DNA of 64,000 nucleotides from Pseudomonadota bacterium (GTDB lineage: Bacteria > Pseudomonadota > Gammaproteobacteria > Steroidobacterales > Steroidobacteraceae), in the NCBI GenBank assembly GCA_021805275.1, contig JAJZFQ010000043.1:124001-188000 (forward strand), given 5' to 3'. Shown in pieces: positions 9,081-18,510 of this stretch. The translations under genes were made by a program, and so were the position numbers. The stretch's first letter is position 1. Each line of letters opens with the position of its first letter. The notes below the pieces were generated by a model. That model did no database searches. It was not told the DNA's origin and worked only from the letters and a program-made list of their open reading frames with translations.

Positions 9081-9153
9081 GACGGCACAGTCTACCATTG
9101 ACGCGGCCGCGCTCCCGGGCCCGCCCCCTTGCGGGACGCGACGGTCTCGGTCG

Positions 9154-9159
9154 TATACT
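9154..9159 (+). promoter_or_regulatory. Candidate -10 box (TATACT) for wrbA
   Basis: TATACT lies 31 bases before the wrbA start codon. A TTGCGG upstream could be the -35, but the spacing of about 19 bases is long. This is the only AT-rich element in the gap between the TAXI gene and wrbA. Confidence 0.4.
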
Positions 9160-9190
9160 GATCCCCCGATCACGCCTGGAGATCCACAGC

Positions 9191-9808
9191 ATGGCCAAAG
9201 TCCTCGTTCTCTACTATTCGTCCTATGGCCACGTCGAGCGCATGGCGCAGGCAGTCGCCGAAGGCGCCGCTTCGGTGGTCGGGACCGCGGTAACCGTCAA
9301 GCGGGTTCCTGAGCTCGTGCCCGAGGAAATCGTGCGCAAAGCCGGAATGAAAGCCGACCAGCAGGCCCCGATCGCCACAGTCGATGAGCTAGTCCAATAC
9401 GATGCGATCCTGTTCGGCACACCGACTCGGTTCGGTAACATGGCAGCGCAAATGCGCAATTTTCTCGACCAGACCGGCGGACTTTGGGGCAAAGGAGCGC
9501 TGGTGGGTAAGATCGGTAGCGTCTTCGCCTCCACGGCGACCCAGCACGGTGGGCAGGAGACGACCATCACCAGCTTTCATCACACGCTGCTGCATCACGG
9601 GATGATCATCGTCGGTCTGCCCTATTCCTTTCCCGGCCTCACCCGCATGGACCAGATCACCGGCGGCGGGCCGTACGGCGCCACGACGCTCGCCGGCAGC
9701 GACGGCTCACGGCAACCGAGCGAGAACGAGCTGGCGGGTGCACGCTTCCAGGGCCACCACGTCGCGGACATTGCCGGACGCCTGGAGCGCGGCACCGGCA
9801 GCCGATAA
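9191..9808 (+). CDS. wrbA: NAD(P)H:quinone oxidoreductase, WrbA type
   Basis: 205 residues, close to the usual WrbA length of about 198-200. The flavodoxin fold is evident: the FMN phosphate loop [12 protein letters not shown] at residues 9-20, the second FMN loop [24 protein letters not shown] at about 76-99, and the third region [12 protein letters not shown] near 115 followed by [11 protein letters not shown]. WrbA transfers two electrons from NAD(P)H to quinones, avoiding semiquinone radicals, and is a soluble tetramer. The ATG at 9191 fits the family N-terminus ([13 protein letters not shown]). It stands alone on the plus strand between minus-strand genes. Confidence 0.97.
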   Translation: MAKVLVLYYSSYGHVERMAQAVAEGAASVVGTAVTVKRVPELVPEEIVRKAGMKADQQAPIATVDELVQYDAILFGTPTRFGNMAAQMRNFLDQTGGLWGKGALVGKIGSVFASTATQHGGQETTITSFHHTLLHHGMIIVGLPYSFPGLTRMDQITGGGPYGATTLAGSDGSRQPSENELAGARFQGHHVADIAGRLERGTGSR

Positions 9809-9835
9809 GCGGTCGCGCCTACCGCTCTGTCCTAG

Positions 9836-9861
9836 GGCGCCGAGCCGGCGGCCTCGGCGCC
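9836..9861 (+). terminator. Perfect 9-bp GC hairpin after wrbA
   Basis: GGCGCCGAG (9836-9844) and CTCGGCGCC (9853-9861) are exact inverted repeats with an eight-base loop, 28 bases after the wrbA stop. No T-run follows, so it is either a weak or Rho-assisted terminator or simply a stable 3' hairpin. Confidence 0.35.
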
Positions 9862-10405
9862 GCGCGCTCGGACCCGCCCGCCGACGCAGACCAGCCGCTG
9901 AGCTGGCGGCCGGCGCACGCCTTGATCGCACAGAACTCCCTGCGGCTCCGGGGGCGCGAACCACTCTTCTCCCGCGCGCCAGCACCACCCTGCCGCCTGA
10001 GCGGCCGGCGAATCACCAGCGCGCCTCAAGGTGCTCTCGACAGCACTGAGCGGAGCGAAACGGGCACAGGTCGACGGCCGCCTCGACCCCAATCAAAGCC
10101 GACTAAACGGCAATCGGACACTGAATTAAGGGCCGAGCAACACTTCCCCGGCGAGCCTCGATGCCGTGCCGGACCTCGACCGCTCGGTCAGGCCCGGCCT
10201 CATACGCCACGCGCGTGCGCCAACCGCACTTCCTGCCACGGCTCTGAAAAAAACACTGCGTCGTGCCGCCATCGAAAGTCATTGACGCGATGCTTTCCTC
10301 ACCTCAGCACCTTAATCTGGTTCGCGGCCAGCCGCCGATGTCAGTCGCGCTCGCCACTCCACCGCACCGCCGCCTCGCCTGCCGTTCACGTCCCGCCCAC
10401 ATCAC
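9862..10405. other. Intergenic stretch with no supportable gene
   Basis: About 540 bases between wrbA and the membrane-protein gene. The open frames here are short, Arg/Pro/Ala-rich and lack any domain-like pattern. I could not recognise an RNA gene, a repeat or a remnant of a known protein. Confidence 0.5.
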
Positions 10406-11107
10406 TCACCGCAGAATTGCGTGCGCGATATTCGCCCAGTCGGAAGAATTGGTGACGAGAATATACATCACGGCAGTCTGACATAACACAAACACCGGGA
10501 GTCCGATGAGGTACACCCGATGGACACGACGGCCGACAAGAAAGTCGCGCAGCGCACCAAGCACAACCAGCAGGTCGACTCCAATAAAGAACCAGTGCGC
10601 TGGCAGTATCCACGGCGGGAAGCGCCCGAACGCTGCCGACGTCAACGCGATCGTGGCGAGCAACATCAGCCGGCGATGATATTCCGGCCTTTTTCGCCAC
10701 ATGATCGCCAGCGCGAAGGCAACCGTGAACGCTGCAATGTCGTAGAACGAAAGCCCGAGGTTTTGCACGGCCCCTTTGCCCGCGAAGTGTGCGATTCGGA
10801 AGCGGGACATGACGATTGCAACCCAGATGCCGATCACACACACCGCGCTGCCCAGCGCGCACCCGAACCAGCCCATCGTGCGATGCAGTCGTACATTACG
10901 CGCGCGGATGAGCAGAGATTGGCAAATGAAGAACGCCAACCAGGCTGAGAATACCACCGCATGCACGTACAGCAGCAGCGGACGCCGCGGCACCGCGTGA
11001 ATCAGGTTCTTCTCAACGGTATGACTGAACCCGTAGATGACAATCGCCGCAATCAGCAGCGCCATGCCGAAGTAGAAATATTGCTCGAGAAAACGTATCG
11101 CCTTCAT
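10406..11107 (-). CDS. Multispanning membrane protein of unknown function
   Basis: 233 residues from the ATG at 11107 (the frame is open a little further upstream, with unlikely sequence). About seven hydrophobic helices are visible: residues 10-30, 45-65, 85-107, 118-138, 150-168, 170-190 and 203-222. Two short conserved-looking charged loops contain HRTMGWFG near residue 75 and RPEYHRRLMLLA near 145, each with a His that could sit near the membrane face. The layout resembles small uncharacterised membrane proteins of DUF2306 type, but I cannot name the family with confidence. No operon partner: it is flanked by non-coding DNA on both sides. Confidence 0.75.
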   Translation of the reverse strand: MKAIRFLEQYFYFGMALLIAAIVIYGFSHTVEKNLIHAVPRRPLLLYVHAVVFSAWLAFFICQSLLIRARNVRLHRTMGWFGCALGSAVCVIGIWVAIVMSRFRIAHFAGKGAVQNLGLSFYDIAAFTVAFALAIMWRKRPEYHRRLMLLATIALTSAAFGRFPPWILPAHWFFIGVDLLVVLGALRDFLVGRRVHRVYLIGLPVFVLCQTAVMYILVTNSSDWANIAHAILR

Positions 11108-12580
11108 GGCAACACGGTGCGTACAGCGCCCGGCCGGGCATCTGCACATGCATCGCCCGAGGGGGCTACATTGCCCTGCAAATGCATATCACGAGCGCGC
11201 GACGCCCCGTCCACGGACCCGTTGAAAGACTTCAAAACGCTGGCGTGCATCACGTAGCCCTCAATACATTGCGCTTCGTATTTAAGTCCTCTCGAGTCCT
11301 TTCGCAATTCTGTCGGCACAGCGTCCAAGCCACAGACGCACCGTCAGGAAGTTTAAGCCGCCGCTGATACCCGTCCACGAGCTACGCCGACCAAAGTTCG
11401 CGTCAATGTGAAACGTGCACCTTTTGTTCTTTTCAATTGCGCGCAAGCTCGGAATTGAGCAGTCGGCGCTGCCGCATGGTTGCTCTTGAACGCCTGCCAC
11501 GCGTGGGCCGATCATAACCAGACGCGCCGCTCCTGACAACAGATGTTCGTGGCACCACACGGGCAAACCCTGTGCCAACATCGGATTGCTCAAACCGGCC
11601 GACGACAGCGCGTCTTAAAGTACCCCAGGAGCTTGGTTGGCGCGCCTCGATGAGCGCAGGCATCGCGGCCAGGGCCAATGGTGGGGAACCGCGCTCGGTC
11701 CGTCAACCCAATCGGGCCACCTCTGAGACGCATGCGTGAATTCGTAAAAGTTCTTCCGTTTCGCGAGCAGATACTCACCGCGGTAGTCGGTTCGTGTTCA
11801 CAATTCGTGCCATCACCACTGCCGCGATCGATACCTCCGGCGGACGGCACACCGCCACCGCGTCAGCCGTGAGTTCAGCGCCGTGTCGGCACCGGCGGCT
11901 CGGCTCTATGACAGTAGTATTCACGTGCTGCCTTCAAATTTTGTAGACGCGTGTGCTCGTCTGCTCTCGCCACGGCCGGCAGGTCTGCTGCCCGCACGCC
12001 GGCGTCCCTTCGGCCGCGCCAGGCGAGAACTGCACGCCAAAGAGGCGGTCGGGTCATGAGAAAGTCCCGCGCTCCGCACCCTCGGCGAGCCGGCGCTTCT
12101 GCCCCAGGAACACACCGCGCGACTTCGCGCTGAGCGGAGAGCGACAGCACATCGTCACAGACGGCGGCGGACCGACAGACGACGGACTGCTACGCGGTCT
12201 CATGGATAGCTGATCGGTCGCGTCTTGGATCACAGCAGGCGCTGCGCCCGGTGCGCCAAGCGTCAGGGCATATCGCTACAGCGTGTCTGCGCTCTCTGGA
12301 GCGGCCGCGCCTGGAGGATCTACGTCCGGCGTCGGGGGCGGAACGATAGCGTGCGCACCACGAATCATTGCGGGTTGCACCGCCGGAGCAGCTCGCGCTG
12401 AACGGTCGCCATGGAAGCGCTGGCGACGCCGGCCAGTGATCGGGCGCCCTTGCGGCGCCGCAGGTCGCTGCGCGATCGGGTCACCAACATCCGAGCGAAC
12501 GCATCCGCTCCCGACATCGACGCACGCAGCGCCGGCAACCAACGCTCAACCCGCCCCCCCAGCGGATCAGCGCACCGGTG
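11108..12580. other. Long gene-poor stretch
   Basis: Roughly 1.47 kb with only short overlapping frames of low-complexity, Arg/Pro-rich translation on both strands. I found no recognisable motif, tRNA or terminal repeat. It adjoins a frameshifted gene remnant, so it may be decayed coding sequence beyond recognition. Confidence 0.5.
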
Positions 12581-12589
12581 GTCGGGCAA

Positions 12590-13050
12590 GGCCCGCCACT
12601 TCTCGGCATTCGATCCGACGGTAGCCATCCCCAGTGCGTTCAGCGATTTCCCGGGAAAGGCGCAGCGCCAGCCCGAGGGGATATATCTGCACGGCCCGCG
12701 CGGGCACACCGAATCTGAGCGGCGGATCGGCGAGATACAGCAAGTCCGCGAGGACGAGGAGCATTCCAAGACTCAGCGGCAGAGCGCCCGAGCGGGAAAA
12801 TCCGACACCTCGCCAGCGGCGCATCGAGCCCCAAAACAGAACCGAAATCAGCAATGCGGTTTGCCGCAGCTGCAGCGTCAGGTCAGTGCCTGCCCCTGGG
12901 CCGCAGCGCGATCACTTGCGCGATCACGTTGAGCCACACCATGAGCAGGTGCGGCGCGAGCCCGGCACGAAACTGTGGCAGCGCCGCGAGCAGACCGGTT
13001 GCCGTGGCGTTGGCGTCGCCGCTCACGACGATCCGGCTGTGAACATGGCC
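12590..13050 (-). pseudogene. Frameshifted remnant of a DUF4386-type membrane protein gene
   Basis: Three pieces in three minus-strand frames match, in order, my recollection of the DUF4386 family. Piece one (about 13040-12885) reads SRIVVSGDANATATGLLAA, then a LAPHLLMVWLNVIAQV membrane segment and ALRPRG before a stop. Piece two (about 12820-12655) reads FSRSGALPLSLGMLLVLADL and YLADPPLRF, like the family's SGxLPrxLGxLLxLAGLxYLxD block. Piece three (about 12655-12590) reads SLNALG and VGSNAEKWRAL, like the usual C-terminal end. The sum is about 155 codons against about 230 in intact members, so at least two frameshifts plus an internal deletion are implied. Alignment is from memory and not computed. 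Confidence 0.5.
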
Positions 13051-13272
13051 GATATCGCAATGCTCCGCCAGTGATACGCCGCTGCACCGCGCCGCTCGGC
13101 ACACCCAATCCGCCGAGCATGCCCTGTCCGCCGCGCTCAGCGGTGCGTTGCAGCCAGGCGCAGATCTGCTACAAGCGACTGCGTCTGTTAATCCGCGCTC
13201 GAACACCATGACGCACGGCGGATGCGCAGACAACCGGCGGGGCTTGCCGACCGCGCCCCTCGCCGAGGCACC

Positions 13273-15321
13273 TCATGAGGCACTTCCGACCGGGAGCTCC
13301 CGCTCGCTCACCATCGTCAGCACATCGTACTGGGCGACCGTCTCGCCGTTCTGGTTGGTAATCTGCGTGTCCCAGCGCACTTCGCCGTAGCCCTGGCCGA
13401 TTCGCAGCGACTTCTCTTTGCAGGTCAGGCGCACGCGGATGCGATCGCCCGGCCGGACCGGCTGGGTGAAGCGCAAGCCATCGATGCCGTAATTGGCGAG
13501 CACCGGCCCCAGGGGTGGATCGACGAACAACCCGGCGGCGGCCGCGATCAGAAAATATCCATGCGCCACGCGACCGCCGAACAGCGGATTGCGCCGAGCC
13601 GCCGCCTCGTCCATGTGCGCGTAGAAGTGATCCCCCGAGAGTGCCGCGAACCGCTCGATGTCCTCGAGGGCCACCGCGCGCTCCCCGGATCGGAAGGTGT
13701 CGCCGATGCGCAGTGCACCGAACGCCTTTCGAAATGGATGCACCAGCGGGTCGCGCTCGTGCGAGCCCGCAACCCAGCGACCCGTGACTGCGGTGAGGAG
13801 GTCCGGCGTGCCCTGCACGGCGGTGCGTTGCATGTAATGCAGCACGCCGCGAATACCGCCGAGCTCCTCCCCGCCGCCGGCGCGACCCGGTCCGCCGTGC
13901 ACGAGATGCGGCAGCGGAGAGCCATGGCCCGTCGAGTCCTTCGCACAGTGCCGATTAACCACCAGAATCCGGCCGTGCAACGGTGCCAGACCGAGCACCA
14001 GCCCGGCCGCGACCGCATCATCGGCGCTGAACACCGAGCCGACAAGACTGCCCTCGCCGCGGCGGGCCAGTTCGATGGCCTCATCGAGGCTCCGATACGG
14101 CACGACGGTGCTCACCGGCCCGAATGCCTCGATCTCGTGGACCGCCCGCGCACCCTGCGGATCGTTGCAATGCAGCAGCGTCGGGGCGATGAAGGCGCCC
14201 CGCTCGGCATCGGCCCCCACGAGCGCAAGCTCGCCGGCTCCGCAGACCGTTGCGCTCTCGCGCTGCAGCCGCGCGAGCTGCTCGAGCACCTCTCGCCGCT
14301 GGGCGAGTGAAGCCAACGGGCCCATGCGCACCGAGTCCGCGCGGGGATCGCCGATCACCACTTTCGCGAGCGCGGCACGCAATGCCTCCAGCACCGCCGC
14401 ACACTCCCCGGCGGGCACGATGGCCTTGCGGATTGCGGTGCATTTCTGCCCGGCCTTGACGGTCATCTCGCGCACGACCTCGCGCACGAACAGATCGAAC
14501 TCCGGCGTGCCAGCCACTGCATCGGGCCCGAGAACGCAGGAGTTCAGTGAATCGGTCTCCGCCGTGAAGCGCACCGCCCGGTCCACCACCCGCGGGTGCA
14601 TGCGTAGCTTGCGCGCGGTCGAGGCCGATCCGGTGAAGGCGATCACATCCTGACAGGTCAGATGCTCGAACAAGTCTCCGACGCCGCCGCAAATCAGCTG
14701 CACCGCTCCCTCGGGCAGCAGACCTGACTCGACGATCTGGCGGACCGCGAGCTCGGTGAGGTAGGCCGTTGCCGTAGCGGGCTTGACGATCGCCGGAACA
14801 CCGGCGAGCAGCGCTGGGGCGAGCTTCTCGAGCATGCCCCAGACCGGGAAATTGAACGCATTGATGTGGACTGCCACCCCTTCGAGCGACACGTAGATGT
14901 GCTGCCCGAGGAAGCCACCACTCTTGGCAAGCATCTCGACCGTCCCGTCGATATACACCCGGCTGTCCGGCAGCTCCTTCATGCCCTTGCTGGCATAGAC
15001 GAACAGCGTCCCGATGCCCCCGTCGATATCGATCCACGAGTCCGACTTGGTCGCGCCGGTGGCGTAGGACAGCCGGTACAGCTCCTCCTTGCGCTCGTTC
15101 AGGTATTTCCCGAGCGCCTTGAGGCACGCCGCGCGTTCATGAAAGGTCAGTCGGCGCAGGTTCGCCCCGCCGATCGTGCGCGCATGCGCAAGCATTGAGG
15201 CAAAATCCAGCCCCTGGCTGGTGGCGCTGGCGATCACCTCTCCGGTGCTCGCGTCGCGCAGCAAGACCGGCTCGCCTGCACCGCTCATCCAGCGGCCCGC
15301 ACTGTAGCTTCGCAGTTGCAT
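13273..15321 (-). CDS. paaZ: PaaZ: oxepin-CoA hydrolase / 3-oxo-5,6-dehydrosuberyl-CoA semialdehyde dehydrogenase
   Basis: About 682 residues, matching the E. coli enzyme (681). Residues 1-515 are an aldehyde dehydrogenase: INAFNFPVWGMLEKLAP near 155, KPATATAYLTE near 180, catalytic Glu near 255 (FTAETDSLNS) and Cys near 294 (KAGQKCTAIR). The C-terminal 150 residues are a MaoC-like hot-dog hydratase with LSGDHFYAHMD (Asp and His) and RVAHGYFLIAAAAGLF. It opens the oxepin-CoA ring and oxidises the aldehyde to 3-oxo-5,6-dehydrosuberyl-CoA. ATG 15321 is preferred over GTG 15333 because GGGTGAG lies seven bases upstream and the protein then begins like E. coli PaaZ. Last gene of the paa operon. 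Confidence 0.98.
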   Translation of the reverse strand: MQLRSYSAGRWMSGAGEPVLLRDASTGEVIASATSQGLDFASMLAHARTIGGANLRRLTFHERAACLKALGKYLNERKEELYRLSYATGATKSDSWIDIDGGIGTLFVYASKGMKELPDSRVYIDGTVEMLAKSGGFLGQHIYVSLEGVAVHINAFNFPVWGMLEKLAPALLAGVPAIVKPATATAYLTELAVRQIVESGLLPEGAVQLICGGVGDLFEHLTCQDVIAFTGSASTARKLRMHPRVVDRAVRFTAETDSLNSCVLGPDAVAGTPEFDLFVREVVREMTVKAGQKCTAIRKAIVPAGECAAVLEALRAALAKVVIGDPRADSVRMGPLASLAQRREVLEQLARLQRESATVCGAGELALVGADAERGAFIAPTLLHCNDPQGARAVHEIEAFGPVSTVVPYRSLDEAIELARRGEGSLVGSVFSADDAVAAGLVLGLAPLHGRILVVNRHCAKDSTGHGSPLPHLVHGGPGRAGGGEELGGIRGVLHYMQRTAVQGTPDLLTAVTGRWVAGSHERDPLVHPFRKAFGALRIGDTFRSGERAVALEDIERFAALSGDHFYAHMDEAAARRNPLFGGRVAHGYFLIAAAAGLFVDPPLGPVLANYGIDGLRFTQPVRPGDRIRVRLTCKEKSLRIGQGYGEVRWDTQITNQNGETVAQYDVLTMVSERELPVGSAS

Positions 15322-15342
15322 CAGATCACTCACCCGAATGCG

Positions 15343-16134
15343 TTATCGACCCGTGAAGCGCGGTTCGCGCTTGGCGCCGAAGGCCGCAACGCCCTCACCA
15401 TAATCGGCGCTGAAGCCGAGTTCGCGCTGTATGTCCCGCTCCGCATCGAGCTGCTGCTCGAGCGTATGGTCCCAGCTGGCCGCGAGCGCCTGACGGATCC
15501 CTCGCAGCGCGAGCGGCGCTGCCGCGGCGAGCCGACCGGCGAGCGCATCGACCTCGGCGGGAAAATCCTCGTCCTCGACGCAGCGCCAGATCAGCCCCCA
15601 CTCGGCCGCCTGCGCCGCCGGCAGCTTCTCCCCGAGCAATGCCAGACCGAGAGAGCGCGCGCGCCCCACCAGTCGGGGCAGGAACCACGTGCCGCCCGAA
15701 TCCGGGATCAGCCCGATGCGGGCGAAGGCCTGCACGAAGCTCGCCGAGCGCGCGGCGATCACCAAATCACATGCCAGTGCGAGGCTGACGCCGGCGCCGG
15801 CCACCACGCCGTTGACCGCGCACACGACCGGGACGCGCAGACCCCGAAGGGCGAGAATCAGCGGCTTGTAATTGCGCTCGAGGGACTCGCCCAGATCCGC
15901 CGGCGCGCCGCCCGGTGCCACCGCACGGTCCCCGAGGTCCTGACCGGCGCAAAATCCGCGCCCTGCCCCGGTGATGACCAGCACGCGCACCTCCGGGTCT
16001 GCCTCCACGGCTGCGAGTGCATCGCGCAGCTGCTCGTGCATCCGCGCGGTGAAACTGTTGAGTCGATCGGGCCGGTTCAGCGTCAGGCGCGCCACGCCGC
16101 CGGTAAGACTGTAGAGAATAGTCTGCTCACTCAT
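15343..16134 (-). CDS. paaG: PaaG: 1,2-epoxyphenylacetyl-CoA isomerase
   Basis: 263 residues with the crotonase fold. RPDRLNSFTARMHEQL near 22 and ITGAGRGFCAGQDLGD near 57-72 carry the oxyanion and catalytic region; the Asp in CAGQDL is the residue characteristic of PaaG isomerases rather than hydratases. AVNGVVAGAGVSLALACDLVIA near 105 forms the second oxyanion strand, and RIGLIPDSGGTWFLPRLVG near 140 is typical. It turns the ring-epoxide into oxepin-CoA. ATG 16134 follows AGGTGAGG; GTG 16137 is adjacent. It lies 39 bases after paaE and 21 before paaZ. Confidence 0.97.
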   Translation of the reverse strand: MSEQTILYSLTGGVARLTLNRPDRLNSFTARMHEQLRDALAAVEADPEVRVLVITGAGRGFCAGQDLGDRAVAPGGAPADLGESLERNYKPLILALRGLRVPVVCAVNGVVAGAGVSLALACDLVIAARSASFVQAFARIGLIPDSGGTWFLPRLVGRARSLGLALLGEKLPAAQAAEWGLIWRCVEDEDFPAEVDALAGRLAAAAPLALRGIRQALAASWDHTLEQQLDAERDIQRELGFSADYGEGVAAFGAKREPRFTGR

Positions 16135-16173
16135 CACATCCTCACCTCGGCGCCCGCGCCTGTGATGCCACCG

Positions 16174-17235
16174 TCATTTCTCGTCGTAATCGATTTCCAA
16201 CTCGGCGCTGAGGCATCTGGACTGACAGGCGAGCACGTAGCCCTGCGCAAGCTCCCACTCCTCGAGTGCGTAGTTCTGGTCCATGCGCACCTCGCCGCGC
16301 ACGACTTTGGTCCGACAGGTCGAACACACGCCCGAGCGGCAGGAGAACGGCAGGTCGATGCCGGCGCGCTCAGCTGCCTCGAGCACGGTCTCACCCTCGA
16401 TGGGCATGGTGAACGTACGGCGCCGACCGTCGAGGACGACAGTCACCTCGGCCATTCCCTCGGCCTGCGCCTGTGTGCCGGCCGGCACGGCGGCCGTCTG
16501 CCCCGCGAGCCCGAAGTGCTCGACGCGGATGCGCTCGGCAGGCACACCGAGCTCCGCGAGCGCCGCGCAAACCTGCTGGTCCATCGCCCCGGGACCGCAC
16601 ACGAAATACTCCCCGACGGTGCGCGGATCGAAGAACGCGTGCGCCAGTTCGCGCACCTTTGCCGCGTCCAGCCGACCGTTGTAGAGCGCGACTTCCTGCG
16701 GCTCGCGGCTCATCACGAAATGCAGCGCCAGCCTCTGCGGATAACGGTCCTTCAGCCCCTGCAGCGCCTCCAGGCCCATCGCCCGGGCGGCGCTGCGGTT
16801 GCCGTAGAAGATCATCATGGCACCGCCGGCGGCGAGCACTGCGCGCGTGACTGACAGTACCGGTGTGATGCCGCTGCCGGCGGCAAAGGCCACCCGGAGC
16901 CCCGCGCCGAGCGCAACGGCGTGCGGGGTGAAGCTGCCGTTCGGTGGCAGTGCCTGCAGCTCTTGCCCCGCCGCGAGCCGCTGCAGCACATCCGACATGC
17001 GCCCGCCCGGATGCACCCGGACGAGCAGCCGCAACGTCTCGGCGCCGGGCTCGTTGGTCAGCGAGTAGGTCCGGCGAAGCTCGCCGCCGTCGGCCGGGGT
17101 GCGCAGCACGATGTGCTGGCCGGGGCTGCCGCGGTACTCGGCGCGGTGCGTCTGCGGCACCGCAAGGGTGATGGCAAGCGTGTCCTCGGCCTCGGGCCGA
17201 ACGTCGAGGACGCGCAGCGGATGAAATTTCAACAT
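16174..17235 (-). CDS. paaE: PaaE: phenylacetyl-CoA epoxidase reductase subunit
   Basis: About 353 residues. An FAD/NAD ferredoxin-reductase module occupies residues 1-240: RRTYSLTNEP (FAD motif RxYS) near 58, GSGITPVLS (NAD phosphate loop) near 120, and FVCGPGAMDQQV near 210. The C-terminal plant-type ferredoxin has CRSGVCSTC and a fourth Cys in VLACQSRC, giving the 2Fe-2S ligands near residues 300-340. It passes electrons from NAD(P)H to the di-iron epoxidase PaaABC. The frame is open further upstream, but ATG 17235 lies one base after the paaD stop and matches the family start (MLKFHPL). Confidence 0.97.
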   Translation of the reverse strand: MLKFHPLRVLDVRPEAEDTLAITLAVPQTHRAEYRGSPGQHIVLRTPADGGELRRTYSLTNEPGAETLRLLVRVHPGGRMSDVLQRLAAGQELQALPPNGSFTPHAVALGAGLRVAFAAGSGITPVLSVTRAVLAAGGAMMIFYGNRSAARAMGLEALQGLKDRYPQRLALHFVMSREPQEVALYNGRLDAAKVRELAHAFFDPRTVGEYFVCGPGAMDQQVCAALAELGVPAERIRVEHFGLAGQTAAVPAGTQAQAEGMAEVTVVLDGRRRTFTMPIEGETVLEAAERAGIDLPFSCRSGVCSTCRTKVVRGEVRMDQNYALEEWELAQGYVLACQSRCLSAELEIDYDEK

Positions 17236-17236
17236 C

Positions 17237-17728
17237 TCAAAGGCACTTGAAGGTGTCGAAGGGTTCGAGACACTCGAGGCAGCGGTAGTGCGCCTTGCAG
17301 GGGGTCGAGCCGAATTCGCTGACGCGCTCGATGCGCGCGCTGGCGCAGCGCGGACAGGCAATGCTCCCCGGCGCCCTGGACTCGACGGCGATGCCGAACG
17401 CCTCGAGCTTGCGCCGTCCCGTCTCGCTCACCCACTCGCTCGACCAGGGAGGCCAGAGCAGCGTCTCGAGGGTGACGTCGGTGAACCCGTCCTGATCGAG
17501 CGCGGTGCGGATGGACCGGGCGATCACTTCGCTCGCCGGGCAGCCGGAGTAGGTCGGGGTGATTCCCACCCGCAGCCGCCCGTCCGCTGCGGTGCGGACT
17601 TGGCGCACGACGCCGAGTTCGACCACGCTGAGCACGGGGATTTCTGGATCCATGACCGACTCGAGCGTCTGCCAGACCCGCTGCTCGCGGCTCGCGCCGG
17701 CTGCGCCCTGGACCGGCTCGCTCACCAC
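17237..17728 (-). CDS. paaD: PaaD: phenylacetyl-CoA epoxidase assembly/maturation protein
   Basis: 163 residues. The N-terminal half is a DUF59/MIP18-like domain (VMDPEIPVLSVVELGVVR near 25-42; ITPTYSGCPASEVI near 56-69 with the conserved Cys), as in iron-sulfur assembly factors. The C-terminal half has a zinc-ribbon-like set of CxxC pairs (ACPRCASA near 125, YRCLECLEP near 150) ending in KCL. PaaD is needed for epoxidase activity, probably in building its metal centre. Start GTG 17728 (or GTG 17725) overlaps the paaC stop at 17722-17724. Confidence 0.96.
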   Translation of the reverse strand: MVSEPVQGAAGASREQRVWQTLESVMDPEIPVLSVVELGVVRQVRTAADGRLRVGITPTYSGCPASEVIARSIRTALDQDGFTDVTLETLLWPPWSSEWVSETGRRKLEAFGIAVESRAPGSIACPRCASARIERVSEFGSTPCKAHYRCLECLEPFDTFKCL

Positions 17729-18510
17729 GACACGCCCGGGTAGGCGCGCGGCAGGAACTGCATCTCGGCGAGCAAATGCCCGAGGTGCTCGGTGTGCACG
17801 CCACGCTTACCGTGCCACGGATAATGCCGGTGCGCCGGCCGCTCGAGCTTCGCCTCGGCGAGCGCTGCGCTCACCCGGGTCTCCCAACGCTCGCGAATCA
17901 GTGCCGGTGCCGGCCCGATACCGCACACGGCCATGCACGCATCGAGCGCATCGGCGCTTAGCAACTCGTCGGTGAAGCGCCAGAGCTTCTCCAGCGCCGC
18001 GCACGCGCGCGCATGGCTCTCGGCCGTGCCGTCGCCGAGCCGGACCAGCCACCCGGCGCTGAAGCGCCAGTGATAGCGGCACTCCTTCAGTGCCTTCTCG
18101 GCGATGTCGGCGAGCTCGCGGTCCCGCGAGCCGGCAAGACTCTCGTAGGTCTCCAGCTGCCAGGCGTCGAGCAGGCACTGGCGAACAATGGTTTCGGCGA
18201 AGTCCCCGTCCGGCTGCTCGGCAAGTGCCATATTGCGGAACTGCCCCGCATCGCGCAGGAACGCGAGCGCGTCCTCGTCCCGGCCGCGGCCCTCGATACG
18301 CCCAGCATGCGCGAGCAGCAGCCGCGCCTGACCGAGCAGGTCGAGGGCGATGTTACCGAGTGCCAGATCCTCCTCGAGCGCCGGGCCGTGTCCGAGCAGC
18401 GCCCCGAGGCGCTGCGCGGCAATGAGGCTGGTGTCCCCGAGGCGCAGCACGTACTCGAAGCGATCCTCGGCGCTGGCCGCCGCCCGGGCCGGCTCGGCTG
18501 CGGGGCTCAC
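17722..18510 (-). CDS. paaC: PaaC: structural subunit of phenylacetyl-CoA epoxidase
   Basis: 262 residues, all-helical ferritin-like fold. Typical segments are YVLRLGDTSLIAAQRLG near 20, LALGNIALDLLGQARLLL near 50, DEDALAFLRD near 78, and KALKECRYHWRFSAGWLVRLGDG near 138. The subunit lacks catalytic iron and forms the stable heterodimer with PaaA. The ATG forms ATGA with the paaB stop, and its own end overlaps paaD, so the operon is tightly coupled. Confidence 0.97.
   Translation of the reverse strand: MSPAAEPARAAASAEDRFEYVLRLGDTSLIAAQRLGALLGHGPALEEDLALGNIALDLLGQARLLLAHAGRIEGRGRDEDALAFLRDAGQFRNMALAEQPDGDFAETIVRQCLLDAWQLETYESLAGSRDRELADIAEKALKECRYHWRFSAGWLVRLGDGTAESHARACAALEKLWRFTDELLSADALDACMAVCGIGPAPALIRERWETRVSAALAEAKLERPAHRHYPWHGKRGVHTEHLGHLLAEMQFLPRAYPGVSW

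Noticed and set aside
9922..10455. A 177-codon frame in the gap after wrbA
   Set aside because: Arg/Pro/Ser-rich with no domain pattern, and its 3' part runs antisense into the membrane-protein gene.
11678..11872. A short plus-strand frame in the gene-poor region
   Set aside because: Only 64 codons, no start context and no recognisable motif; not distinguishable from chance.
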